A stretch of 22,659 bases of DNA from NCBI GenBank assembly GCA_029856445.1, contig JAHQWY010000015.1, positions 1-22,659 of the forward strand, given 5' to 3'. Under the pieces are notes generated by a model. The model worked only from the letters and a program-made list of their open reading frames with translations, was not told the origin of the DNA and made no database searches. Position 1 is the stretch's first letter, and every line of letters starts with the position of its first letter. Both the position numbers and the translations under genes were made by a program. The stretch comes from Promethearchaeia archaeon. Its GTDB lineage: Archaea; Asgardarchaeota; Lokiarchaeia; Sigyniarchaeales; SOKP01. Shown one piece after another: positions 15,488-22,659 of the stretch.

Positions 15488-17005
15488 TTAAATCTCTGGA
15501 AAATCATCCCAAATTTCTCGTTCTTTTTCATAGGGAGCATTTACTACCTTGAATTCTTTCCCTATTATCATTGTAGCTCTTTTTTCTACATTATATACGG
15601 GCCACTCTGGAATATTTCCATGGTTTGGATTTCCATTACGTGCAAAAGCAATCCAACTATCCATAATTTTTTCACTGAGTGTTTTAACCTCAGAACCTTT
15701 ACCAACAACATATTTCATACCCGGTATACCTACTGTTCCAAATACAAATGATATTTCCACAGAGTGACAAGCCCCTTTAACCAAAGGTGATGGCCAAGTG
15801 AAAATATAAAAAAATACATTGGAATTATGTTTACTCTGTGCCTCAGCTATATTAATAGCTGGTATTCTAAATATAAGGTCAGAACCGATCGCAATAAGAA
15901 TTTCAACTGGATCGATTGGAAGCAGATCTTTCCTAGCATTTTTATATCTTTGAATAAGAACCTTACTCTCATGAGCTAAATTCAAAGGTCTCAAACTTCC
16001 TGTTATCAGTGATTCTACTCTTTCCGCATTTACATTCTTTAGACTAGGACTCAACATAATCGTTTTCTGCTCCTCTTCATTACATCCTATCAATATATCT
16101 ATGTTTTTTCCTTCACCTTTCTTTAATGCTTCTAAGGGGTGAATTGGCAGCGTTCCACCCACTTTATCTATACTTGGTCTAAACTTCATAATTTCATAAT
16201 CTAACCCTACGTTTTCTTTTATAATTTCCCTTTGAGCTTCGATTATATCCTCAGTTTTTAATTCTCGAAGTGTTTTAATATCTCGAGCTTTTAGTCCCAG
16301 TTTTTCCATCAAAGCCTTAGTACTTTTTGTTGTCGGATTTGGCAGGAAAATTGGTGAACTCTGAGCTATGACTTTATTAAAAAGTCCTTTTGCTGTTGGC
16401 ATTCCAATTAAACTTATACCAGAACAAGCTCCTGCAGATTGACCAAAAATTGTAACATTATCGGGATCTCCACCAAAGATTCCAATATTTTTTTGGATCC
16501 ACTCTAAAGCAGCAATTTGATCAAGCATTCCAGCATTTGCAGTAATACCTGGGATATATAGAAAACCAAAAGCCCCTAATCGATAATTAATTGAAACTAC
16601 TACAATATCCCCTCGGGTGGTTAAAGGTTTCCCATCATAAGCTACAGTAGCACTACCTCCCCCTATGAAAGAACCACCATGAATCCATACCATTACAGGG
16701 CGTTTTTTTCTATCTATTGCTGGTGTCCAAATATTTAGTGTTAAACAATCTTCACTCTCTAGTATCTCCTGACCAAATATTCGATGATAAAAATCTATTA
16801 TACCGCCATGATTTTGAATTGAAAATGGACCATATTCTGTTGCATCTAATATCCCTTCCCATGGTCTTCTTTTAACAGGGGGTTTAAATCGTAAATCACC
16901 AATAGGTGGTTCTGCAAAGGGTATACCTTTAAAAATATGAATCCCTTCATCTACATACCCTTGTAGTCTACCTGTATTAGTCTCAATGATTTCAGTTTTT
17001 TTAAT
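15488..17005 (-). CDS. Type-B carboxylesterase, probable ATT start
   Basis: This alpha/beta-hydrolase would cleave carboxylic esters. The first standard start gives only 401 residues beginning inside the oxyanion-hole strand (MVWIHGGSF). The same frame continues upstream without a stop to 17005 and encodes the expected N-terminus, including IFKGIPFAEPPIGDLRFKPP and ESEDCLTLNIW. With ATT at 17005 the protein has 505 residues, the normal family length. The nucleophile is Ser190 in GQSAG, the catalytic His is His414 in ACHSVEI, and an acid lies in GCNEEEQ near 308-312. No signal peptide is visible, so it is probably cytoplasmic. GGTGA at 17016-17012 is six bases before ATT 17005 (three before another ATT at 17008). 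A one-base sequence error joining an upstream GTG is the alternative explanation. Confidence 0.82.
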   Translation of the reverse strand: MKKTEIIETNTGRLQGYVDEGIHIFKGIPFAEPPIGDLRFKPPVKRRPWEGILDATEYGPFSIQNHGGIIDFYHRIFGQEILESEDCLTLNIWTPAIDRKKRPVMVWIHGGSFIGGGSATVAYDGKPLTTRGDIVVVSINYRLGAFGFLYIPGITANAGMLDQIAALEWIQKNIGIFGGDPDNVTIFGQSAGACSGISLIGMPTAKGLFNKVIAQSSPIFLPNPTTKSTKALMEKLGLKARDIKTLRELKTEDIIEAQREIIKENVGLDYEIMKFRPSIDKVGGTLPIHPLEALKKGEGKNIDILIGCNEEEQKTIMLSPSLKNVNAERVESLITGSLRPLNLAHESKVLIQRYKNARKDLLPIDPVEILIAIGSDLIFRIPAINIAEAQSKHNSNVFFYIFTWPSPLVKGACHSVEISFVFGTVGIPGMKYVVGKGSEVKTLSEKIMDSWIAFARNGNPNHGNIPEWPVYNVEKRATMIIGKEFKVVNAPYEKEREIWDDFPEI

Positions 17006-17011
17006 AATTTT

Positions 17012-17016
17012 TCACC
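17012..17016 (-). promoter_or_regulatory. Shine-Dalgarno site deciding the carboxylesterase ATT start
   Basis: The minus strand reads GGGTGA here. The TGA in this motif is the in-frame stop that bounds the esterase frame, so initiation must lie just downstream, where only ATT codons (17008, 17005) are available near the required spacing. Confidence 0.55.
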
Positions 17017-17139
17017 CAAATTATAAGTTCTAATAATTTTCCAATCATTATTAAAATTTATTTTACTCCGCTGTAATTATAAATTGTTAAAATGAAATAT
17101 TTTTAATCTGGTAGGAGTTTTGCATTTATCCTTAAAAAA

Positions 17140-17158
17140 ATAAATATTTTATGAGTAA
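17140..17158. repeat. Copy 2 of the 19-bp repeated promoter-like element
   Basis: Identical to 15401-15419 (ATAAATATTTTATGAGTAA). It lies between the membrane-protein stop codon and the esterase gene, 135 bases upstream of the proposed ATT start, and may be the esterase promoter with a long leader. A minus-strand ATG at 17125 opens a 12-codon frame in that leader. Confidence 0.45.
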
Positions 17159-17174
17159 ATCTCTAAAATACTAC

Positions 17175-18152
17175 TTATCGTTTTCTTAAATCATCTAAAA
17201 TTAGCTCTAATTCTTCATATAATTCTGGATAAAGTTTAGAGAATAGACGTAACCAATCCAATCCAATTAATCCCCCAGCGATAAAACAAAGAATAAATCC
17301 TATTATCACAATAGTTTCATGATCTAATTGAAAAATCTCCTTAGGGAGAAAGTCAGTTCCGTGAATAAACAGATTTACAGCTATGCAATTTAATAAAATC
17401 CCGAAAGGATAATATAATCCTCTTGGTGATTTAAAAAATTCTACGGAATCTTGAGAAATTTGGTTGAAAGTTGATGATATTCTATTTCCAGATTGTTCCT
17501 TCCTCTTTTCGATAAACTTTAATCTAACAATATCTCTTCTATCTCTTAAAATTAAAAAACTACCACTAAATAGAAATAAAAATAGCAATACCATATCTAT
17601 AGCTAAAAATAATCTTAATTTTTTCTTAAATACTTCAAGCTGGACCATCCAAAAGCGAATTATCCATAATAAAAAAGCGACTACCACGAGTAGAATACCA
17701 ACAAATCCTTCATGAACGTGATAATTTTTAATAATTTTCCATTTTCTACTAGGATTAGAGTTATTCTTGATAAATTTAATTATGTATAAAGTAAATCCTG
17801 GAGACAATATTGAAATACATAGGATTGCTGCTGAATTTCTTATAGAGTCTAAATTCCATAACCCAAATTCAATCTTATAAAATTCAAGAAGATATATACC
17901 TATCCATAAAAAAGTTCCAAATGAAGCTATAAAACCAAAAATTATATTATATACCTTATTATCAACCAGAAAGAAGAGAACATAAAAAAATAAAATAAAA
18001 TAGAGGATAGTAATCATCCAATTGACTTTTAATTCTCTAGAGTCCCATTCAAACAATTGATTATAATAGAAAAAATAATAGAGAACAATATAACTTATGA
18101 TTAGAAGAAAAGAAAGAATAAATATCCTTAAACAAAACCTAAATTTTTTCAT
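17175..18152 (-). CDS. Multi-spanning membrane protein of unknown function
   Basis: I do not recognise the family. The 325 residues are strongly hydrophobic, with about eight predicted membrane helices: near 10-30, 44-63, 66-90, 107-128, 148-168, 180-200, 250-266 and 279-300. A conserved-looking NYHVHEGFVG sits at the start of the fifth helix, where histidines could bind metal or lipid headgroups. A basic cytoplasmic loop at about 200-235 (RDRRDIVRLKFIEKRKEQ) and a charged C-terminal tail (ELYEELELILDDLRKR) follow the positive-inside rule for an even number of helices. It is the last gene of a minus-strand run after the PlsY-lipid kinase fusion and a helical protein, with 126 bases between it and the latter, so a link to membrane lipids is possible but speculative. 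Confidence 0.65.
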   Translation of the reverse strand: MKKFRFCLRIFILSFLLIISYIVLYYFFYYNQLFEWDSRELKVNWMITILYFILFFYVLFFLVDNKVYNIIFGFIASFGTFLWIGIYLLEFYKIEFGLWNLDSIRNSAAILCISILSPGFTLYIIKFIKNNSNPSRKWKIIKNYHVHEGFVGILLVVVAFLLWIIRFWMVQLEVFKKKLRLFLAIDMVLLFLFLFSGSFLILRDRRDIVRLKFIEKRKEQSGNRISSTFNQISQDSVEFFKSPRGLYYPFGILLNCIAVNLFIHGTDFLPKEIFQLDHETIVIIGFILCFIAGGLIGLDWLRLFSKLYPELYEELELILDDLRKR

Positions 18153-18278
18153 TGAATCAAATTAAAATTAATACTAAACTTAAATTATAATTTGCAAACT
18201 ACACATAAGAATGTTCATAATGGAATTGCTATTTAAAAAAGGAATATAATTAATAAAATAATTTGGGATTAAAGAGCG

Positions 18279-19025
18279 CTAGATCTCATCAGGTAGTAAT
18301 TTGGCATCTGTAATGATTGTCCCATTTTTTATAACTGATTCATAATTTTTCGAATCTAAATACTTCTTGATTTCTCCTCCTATTATTGTTAAATACTTGA
18401 AATCTTGATCTTCGCTAATGTCAAAAATAATGATTGATTTTGCAGATTTTAAATCTTCTTTGCTCAGTTGATCAGCAACTGTGATTACAACAGAACTCGC
18501 ACCTGCTAATAGGGCAATCTTCTTTATTTCTTCTTCTAAAGAACCAAATGTGAAATAATTTCTACTTCTACTTTCTATTTTTTCAATCAGAATTTTCTCT
18601 AAATTCCGTCGCGAATTTTGATCATAAAAGGCTGTTAATTCTTGAGTACAAATATCCCTATATTTCCCGGATATCAATCTCTCTTTTTCATTAATAAACT
18701 CTACTAGTTTTTCATAATATTCCTGGTCAATCTTTTTAAAATTTTCAATATTTCGTACTAAATGCGTTAATTTGAAGATCAAATCATAATAAAACTTTAA
18801 CGTAGATTTAATGTTTAATTTTTCATTCATCTCTTTTATTTCAGGATAATATTTCTTAAGTATTAGATTTATATTATGATTAAAATCGGCACATAGTTTA
18901 GCAATTTCGTTAATATTTTTTACAGATTTTTTGTTTAATTGGATAAGAAGAGATTTATCTAAGATAGTTAATTGTTCAAACACTTCCCTAATTTTAACTG
19001 AATACTTTTTTTCTAAATAACTCAT
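18279..19025 (-). CDS. Hypothetical helical protein downstream of the lipid-enzyme fusion
   Basis: I do not recognise this gene. The 248-residue product (from ATG 19025) is soluble and mostly alpha-helical in its first 165 residues, rich in Lys, Glu, Asn and Ile. The last 80 residues have an alternating beta-alpha pattern: ASSVVITVADQ, AKSIIIFDISED, YLTIIGGEI and NGTIITDAKLLP. This suggests a small alpha/beta domain. No catalytic motif is evident. An in-frame GTG at 19064 would add 13 residues, but ATG 19025 is preferred because the frame there begins MSYLEKKYS and the upstream residues are low-complexity aromatic. A TATA-like TTATATA at about 19066-19072 lies upstream. It sits between the PlsY-kinase fusion and a membrane protein, all on the minus strand, so shared transcription is plausible. 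Confidence 0.6.
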   Translation of the reverse strand: MSYLEKKYSVKIREVFEQLTILDKSLLIQLNKKSVKNINEIAKLCADFNHNINLILKKYYPEIKEMNEKLNIKSTLKFYYDLIFKLTHLVRNIENFKKIDQEYYEKLVEFINEKERLISGKYRDICTQELTAFYDQNSRRNLEKILIEKIESRSRNYFTFGSLEEEIKKIALLAGASSVVITVADQLSKEDLKSAKSIIIFDISEDQDFKYLTIIGGEIKKYLDSKNYESVIKNGTIITDAKLLPDEI

Positions 19026-19151
19026 TTTCTCACTTATACCCTTATAAAAGAAATAAAAATACACCTATATAATGTTAATTTTTCAGATAAATCTAAGAAA
19101 AAGCAGAGTGTAAATATAGAAATGAAAATATTTCTCCTCAGATATTTTACT

Positions 19152-20360
19152 TTAAAAGCCAAATAGCATAAAGGCAGACATAACTGAACCGCTTATTATT
19201 GGAACTGTAAAATTATCGTTCATTCCCAACGGAAGAGCTTCTGAAAAAGTGGCTGAAATTCCTCCTGCTATTAAAATAGCCAAGCTTATATCCACCATAT
19301 TATAGACGAAATATCCACATATAACAATAGTTCCTAAATAAGCAAGAGATCCCTCAATAGATTTATCAAAAAATTTGTGTTGCCCAAAAGCTAATCCAAA
19401 TATTTTGGCAAACATATCCCCAAATGTAAGGAACACTAAGGCTGTAATTGCGATCTCAATTTCGAATAACAGAATTATAATAAAAGTAGAGATTAAAAAA
19501 ATTGTCATAGAGGAAAATTTCTTTTCTTCACCCTTTCTAAAAATAGCTTTAGTTTTCTCTGTTAATAATATATTCGTTTGTTTATGAAGGAATCTAAAGA
19601 GGTCCAGACCAATAAAACATAAGCTTACAATACCTATTAACATAAGAGCTACCATTCGAGAAAAAACAAAATAAAAAAGCAAAAACAGAAGAGTAACCGG
19701 TCTTATCGCCACTCTCCACCAACTCGATTTAAAATTCTCATTTTCGATTTTAAACAATTTTAAAGCAAAGATACTATAAATACCAAATGAGATAAGAAAG
19801 ACAAGAATTATCCAACAGAAGATATTGTAGGGATTATTAGGATAATGTAGATAAATCATGTATCCATAGACAGGTAAAGTAAATACCATAGGCATAGATT
19901 TTTTAACCCTAGAAGCTAGATAAAATATCACATATATACAAGCTAAGAATAATATCAGGTATAAGAATTCAAAATTAACAAAATATTGAGTAAACATATA
20001 AAGGAGCATTAGTCCTGTAGCGGTTGCGATACCTTGACCACCCCGAAATTGCAAATAAAAAGGAAAAATATGTCCAATAATCGCAGCATATCCACTCAGT
20101 TGAGCAACAATAATATTAGCACCCATCGCATGTGCAATAAAGACGGCAATTATACCTTTCAATGTGTCATATATTCCTGTCGGAACAGAATATTTAAATC
20201 CTAAAACAATGCGAACATTTGAAGTACCAGCATTACCGCTTCCTTCTTCTCGTATATCAATACCCTTTAATCTACCAAATAAATAACCAGGATTTACAGA
20301 ACCTAAAAGGTAGCCAAATAAAATACTTAAAACTCCCACAATAATGTCAAGAAATTGCAT
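19152..20360 (-). CDS. Fusion of PlsY-like glycerol-3-phosphate acyltransferase and CTP-dependent lipid kinase
   Basis: The 402-residue membrane protein has two enzyme-like halves. Residues 1-205 resemble PlsY, which moves an acyl group from acyl-phosphate to glycerol-3-phosphate. Motif 1 is GSVNPGYLFGRLKG then DIREEGSGNAGTSNVR (20-50), and motif 2 is GHIFPFYLQFRGGQGIAT (96-113). The usual lysine of the GGK in motif 2 is Gln109, and motif 3 (NI-x-RL-x2-GTE) is not seen. Residues about 225-402 resemble the DGK1/SEC59/VTE5 family, CTP-dependent kinases of diacylglycerol, dolichol or phytol: LTFGDMFAKIFG (311-322), DKSIEGS (332-338), SEALPLGMNDNFTVP (373-387). About ten membrane helices are present. 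The fusion suggests coupled synthesis or salvage of a phospholipid precursor. Bacterial-type acyltransferases are unusual in archaea but have been noted in Lokiarchaeota. Start ATG at 20360. Confidence 0.8.
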   Translation of the reverse strand: MQFLDIIVGVLSILFGYLLGSVNPGYLFGRLKGIDIREEGSGNAGTSNVRIVLGFKYSVPTGIYDTLKGIIAVFIAHAMGANIIVAQLSGYAAIIGHIFPFYLQFRGGQGIATATGLMLLYMFTQYFVNFEFLYLILFLACIYVIFYLASRVKKSMPMVFTLPVYGYMIYLHYPNNPYNIFCWIILVFLISFGIYSIFALKLFKIENENFKSSWWRVAIRPVTLLFLLFYFVFSRMVALMLIGIVSLCFIGLDLFRFLHKQTNILLTEKTKAIFRKGEEKKFSSMTIFLISTFIIILLFEIEIAITALVFLTFGDMFAKIFGLAFGQHKFFDKSIEGSLAYLGTIVICGYFVYNMVDISLAILIAGGISATFSEALPLGMNDNFTVPIISGSVMSAFMLFGF

Positions 20361-20608
20361 AGATTCTAACTTAAATTAATAATAATCTATCTTTGGTTTA
20401 AAACAATAAAAAGGTTAACACAATTTTTTTGGATTAAGATAAGTACATGAATTTAAAGATATTTTCTTAAAAAAATAATGAAAAAATGGATTAAATTAAA
20501 TTATATGGAAGGAGATCAGCTTTGATGGTTACTAAATTTTTTTAACTATATACATTTATAAAAAGTAATATAATTTTCCCCATTATAACATGCAAGCATC
20601 GAGATATT

Positions 20609-21781
20609 ATGAATGCAAAAGAACGTGTAAAAGCAGCAATTCGCTTCAATAATCCTGATAAAGTACCTGTTTTCAATCTGATAGCTGGAGATGTTTATCC
20701 TTTACCTATAACCTACTCTAAGAACTGGAAGCCTGGATGGAATGAAGGAGAAGAAGGATTATTTCCTCATATAAGAGGAGTTTTCGACTGGGAAAGACCT
20801 AACTGGGCAAATAAAAATCCAGAATTCGAGGGAAATAAATGGAGAAAAATACCACATGAAGAAATTGATGAGTGGGGTTGTATTTGGAATATGAAAGGTA
20901 ATGATCAAAATATGGGGCATCCGGGAAGAACTTCATTGTTAGATTGGGAATATTATGAGGATTATATAGAAAAATATACACCAAATGCAGATGATAAAAC
21001 CAGATTTGAATTCGCTCTTAAACTAAAAAATAATGTTAGTGAGGATCATTACCTAATGATAATATTACCAACATTCGGACCTTCTCAGGTCGTAGCTGCT
21101 ATGAGAGGGTTTAATACATATTTACTCGATCATAGAAATCATCCACAAGAACTTAAACAAGCTCTAGAACTAGTAGCAGATTATCATGTTAAGTTAATGA
21201 AAGCATCTTTTAAATATGGCTTAAATCCTGATGGGATAATGTTAGTAGATGACTTAGGAGAGCAAAAAGGACCATTTTTTGGTCCGAAAATGTTCAAAAA
21301 ACACTATGAATCGTCTTATAAATATATTATTGACGAAGCTCATGCTCTCGGAATGGAAGTACATCATCATTGTTGTGGAAAAATCGATTCATTATTACCT
21401 GTTTTAATAGAATGGGGTCTTGATGCCATTGAACTTGATAGTCCAAGAATGAGTGGATATAGTGATTTGAATCCTTATCGTGGTAAAATAATGTTTTGGG
21501 CTTGTGTTAATATTCAATCTATCTATACTCTAGGCACACCTGAAGAAGTAGAACGAGAGGTTTGGCATATGGTAAGAAATCTTGGTACAAAAAATGGTGG
21601 ATTTGGAGCTTTCTTTTATCCTACTCCTAATGATCTAAGAGTTCCACAAAAAAATATTAAAGCTTTTAGGAGAGGACTCGAAAAATATGGCGATTATTCT
21701 AAAATCCCCTCCCATTGGTGGGATTATCCAACAACGGAAGTATGGAATGATTTTGAAGTTCCTCCTCTCCCACCATTATAA
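20609..21781 (+). CDS. URO-D-superfamily methyltransferase-like protein
   Basis: The 390 residues belong to the uroporphyrinogen decarboxylase fold superfamily. The branch with long N-terminal inserts and a histidine/cysteine centre contains cobalamin:CoM-type methyltransferases (MtaA, MtbA) and relatives that demethylate methoxylated compounds, rather than heme enzymes. Visible features are the N-terminal KERVKAAIRFNNPDKVPV, MLVDDLGEQKGPFFGPKMFKKHY at about 211-233, VHHHCCGKIDS at 251-261 and TLGTPEEVEREV at about 307-318. HxCG at 254-257 could ligate zinc as in MtaA, with Cys299 as another possible ligand. No corrinoid-binding partner lies in the window, so the substrate is open. A TATA-like CATTTATAAAAAG near 20551-20563 precedes it; no strong SD site is seen. 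It converges on the TFB gene. Confidence 0.82.
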   Translation: MNAKERVKAAIRFNNPDKVPVFNLIAGDVYPLPITYSKNWKPGWNEGEEGLFPHIRGVFDWERPNWANKNPEFEGNKWRKIPHEEIDEWGCIWNMKGNDQNMGHPGRTSLLDWEYYEDYIEKYTPNADDKTRFEFALKLKNNVSEDHYLMIILPTFGPSQVVAAMRGFNTYLLDHRNHPQELKQALELVADYHVKLMKASFKYGLNPDGIMLVDDLGEQKGPFFGPKMFKKHYESSYKYIIDEAHALGMEVHHHCCGKIDSLLPVLIEWGLDAIELDSPRMSGYSDLNPYRGKIMFWACVNIQSIYTLGTPEEVEREVWHMVRNLGTKNGGFGAFFYPTPNDLRVPQKNIKAFRRGLEKYGDYSKIPSHWWDYPTTEVWNDFEVPPLPPL

Positions 21782-21870
21782 ATATAAAACATAAAATTAG
21801 TTCATTTATAAAAAATCTTTTAGTTCTAGGTGTTTTAGGATACATCTATTATTCAGAATGTAATGAAAAT

Positions 21871-21890
21871 TAAAAAAAAAGAAAAAAAAA
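21871..21890 (-). terminator. T-tract terminator of the TFB gene
   Basis: On the minus strand this is two runs of nine T separated by one C, 50-70 bases after the TFB stop codon at 21940. It is the longest T-tract pair seen in the window and suits archaeal U-tract termination. Confidence 0.55.
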
Positions 21891-21939
21891 TTTGTTCTAA
21901 TTGCTCAACTTAACCATATCTTTCAAGATATTGTCCAAA

Positions 21940-22659
21940 TCACTGAAGTTTGCTTTTTATTTGTTTGGAACGACTTCTAAGTGTCACTTCCGTAACTTTA
22001 GCCACTTCACTGACTTCTGCCTGAGTCTTCCGATGATTTCCAGCTTTCGCTGCCATGTAAATGACACTTGCGGCTAATCCCTTTGGATCTTTCCCAGTTC
22101 GGAGTAATCCATTCTTTGAAGCTTCCACAAGCATGTTGATCGCTTTTTTTTGGGTTTCCATGGGTAAACCGAGGTCATTCCCGAACCGAAAGACTAGTTG
22201 CTCCGCAGTTATAGGTTTGTATTTAAGTGAAAGTTCTGGCAAAACCTCTTTTACAACCATACCTAAAGAACGGTGAACAGTTCTTCTTGGAGTCATGGAA
22301 GCTTCACATACTTCTTCAAGCAATCGAGGAAATTCATGTACTCTTATTGCAGCATATAATGATGCGGCAATAAAACCATCAATTGATCGTCCCATTGTTA
22401 ATTTCTTTTTTGCTACAACAGAATATATTTTCCAAGCTGTTTCTTTAATATATTCTGGGATATTCATTTTTGAAGTAAGCATTTTAAGTTTGGGCTTAGC
22501 TTCCCAAAAGTTTCTTTCAATGCTGGAAATTAACGAATTCTGGATCTTTGATAATCTTGAGAATAGTGTTTTACCTCGTGCATTGATTAGTCTTCCCTTT
22601 GAGTCTATCTTAGAATTGGGCAGCATAGTTCTTGGTCCAAATTCCCTCCATCGAGGTTC
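21940..22659 (-). CDS. tfb: Transcription initiation factor TFB (TFIIB homologue), N-terminus cut by window edge
   Basis: TFB bridges the TATA-binding protein and RNA polymerase at archaeal promoters. The frame stays open to the right edge, adding eleven codons (EPRWREFGPRT) before the internal ATG at 22626, so 239 residues are present and the N-terminal zinc ribbon and most of the B-reader are outside the window. The first visible residues match the PEWRAF-like region after the ribbon. Two cyclin-fold repeats follow. The first covers about 45-130 with TMGRSIDGFIAASLYAAIR. The second covers about 145-235 with GKDPKGLAASVIYMAA and TQAEVSEVAKVTEVTLRSRSKQIKSKL. The second repeat carries the helix-turn-helix that reads the BRE element. 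The gene converges on the URO-D-family gene. Confidence 0.93.
   Translation of the reverse strand, partial: EPRWREFGPRTMLPNSKIDSKGRLINARGKTLFSRLSKIQNSLISSIERNFWEAKPKLKMLTSKMNIPEYIKETAWKIYSVVAKKKLTMGRSIDGFIAASLYAAIRVHEFPRLLEEVCEASMTPRRTVHRSLGMVVKEVLPELSLKYKPITAEQLVFRFGNDLGLPMETQKKAINMLVEASKNGLLRTGKDPKGLAASVIYMAAKAGNHRKTQAEVSEVAKVTEVTLRSRSKQIKSKLQ

Noticed and set aside
20609..21781. Uroporphyrinogen decarboxylase of heme synthesis (HemE)
   Set aside because: The protein is longer than HemE, lacks its N-terminal Arg-rich substrate signature, and has the HxCG centre of methyltransferase-type members.
1..22659. CRISPR array, tRNA/rRNA genes, insertion sequences or phage genes
   Set aside because: No regularly spaced repeats, cloverleaf-like GC-rich segments, transposase or integrase frames, or terminal inverted repeats were seen on either strand.

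Overview
The window is an AT-rich stretch (GC content low, roughly 30% by eye) of an archaeal genome. The archaeal assignment rests on a TFIIB-type transcription factor at the right edge, an archaeal/eukaryotic-type prolyl-tRNA synthetase, a pyruvoyl-dependent arginine decarboxylase and a deoxyhypusine synthase homologue. Several genes have TATA-like boxes about 25 bases before the start codon, which points to leaderless transcripts. The TrmB-like regulator with a long coiled coil, the surface proteins anchored by a C-terminal helix, and a bacterial-type PlsY acyltransferase suggest a Lokiarchaeota-like Asgard archaeon. That lineage is an inference and was not tested.

Left part (1-7439). A regulator runs off the left edge on the minus strand. 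Next comes a minus-strand leucine cluster, transcribed leuA-leuC-leuD, with no leuB in the window. Divergent from it are a secreted, membrane-anchored protein and a membrane-tethered regulator with two cytoplasmic winged-helix domains. A 20-bp perfect palindrome lies upstream of the surface protein. A small nitroreductase follows.

Middle part (7544-13446). A YfcE/MJ0936-like phosphodiesterase converges on the arginine decarboxylase gene, which is divergent from the deoxyhypusine synthase homologue. The pair suggests agmatine/polyamine supply to protein modification, and the synthase homologue lacks several spermidine-contacting residues. A minus-strand set follows: metallo-beta-lactamase-fold hydrolase, AMP-forming acyl-CoA ligase and crotonase. 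It looks like a short acyl-CoA pathway. The crotonase appears to start at CTG behind a good Shine-Dalgarno (SD) site.

Right part (13643-22659). A 55-residue zinc-ribbon protein sits between the hydrolase and prolyl-tRNA synthetase genes. Beyond these lie a full-length type-B carboxylesterase that seems to start at ATT, a multi-spanning membrane protein, an unknown helical protein, and a fusion of a PlsY-like acyltransferase with a CTP-dependent lipid kinase (DGK1/SEC59 type). A URO-D-family methyltransferase-like gene and the truncated TFB gene close the window. No tRNA, rRNA, CRISPR array, insertion sequence or phage gene was seen. The most interesting items are the PlsY-lipid kinase fusion, the altered deoxyhypusine synthase next to arginine decarboxylase, the membrane-tethered regulator module, and the two genes with non-standard start codons.
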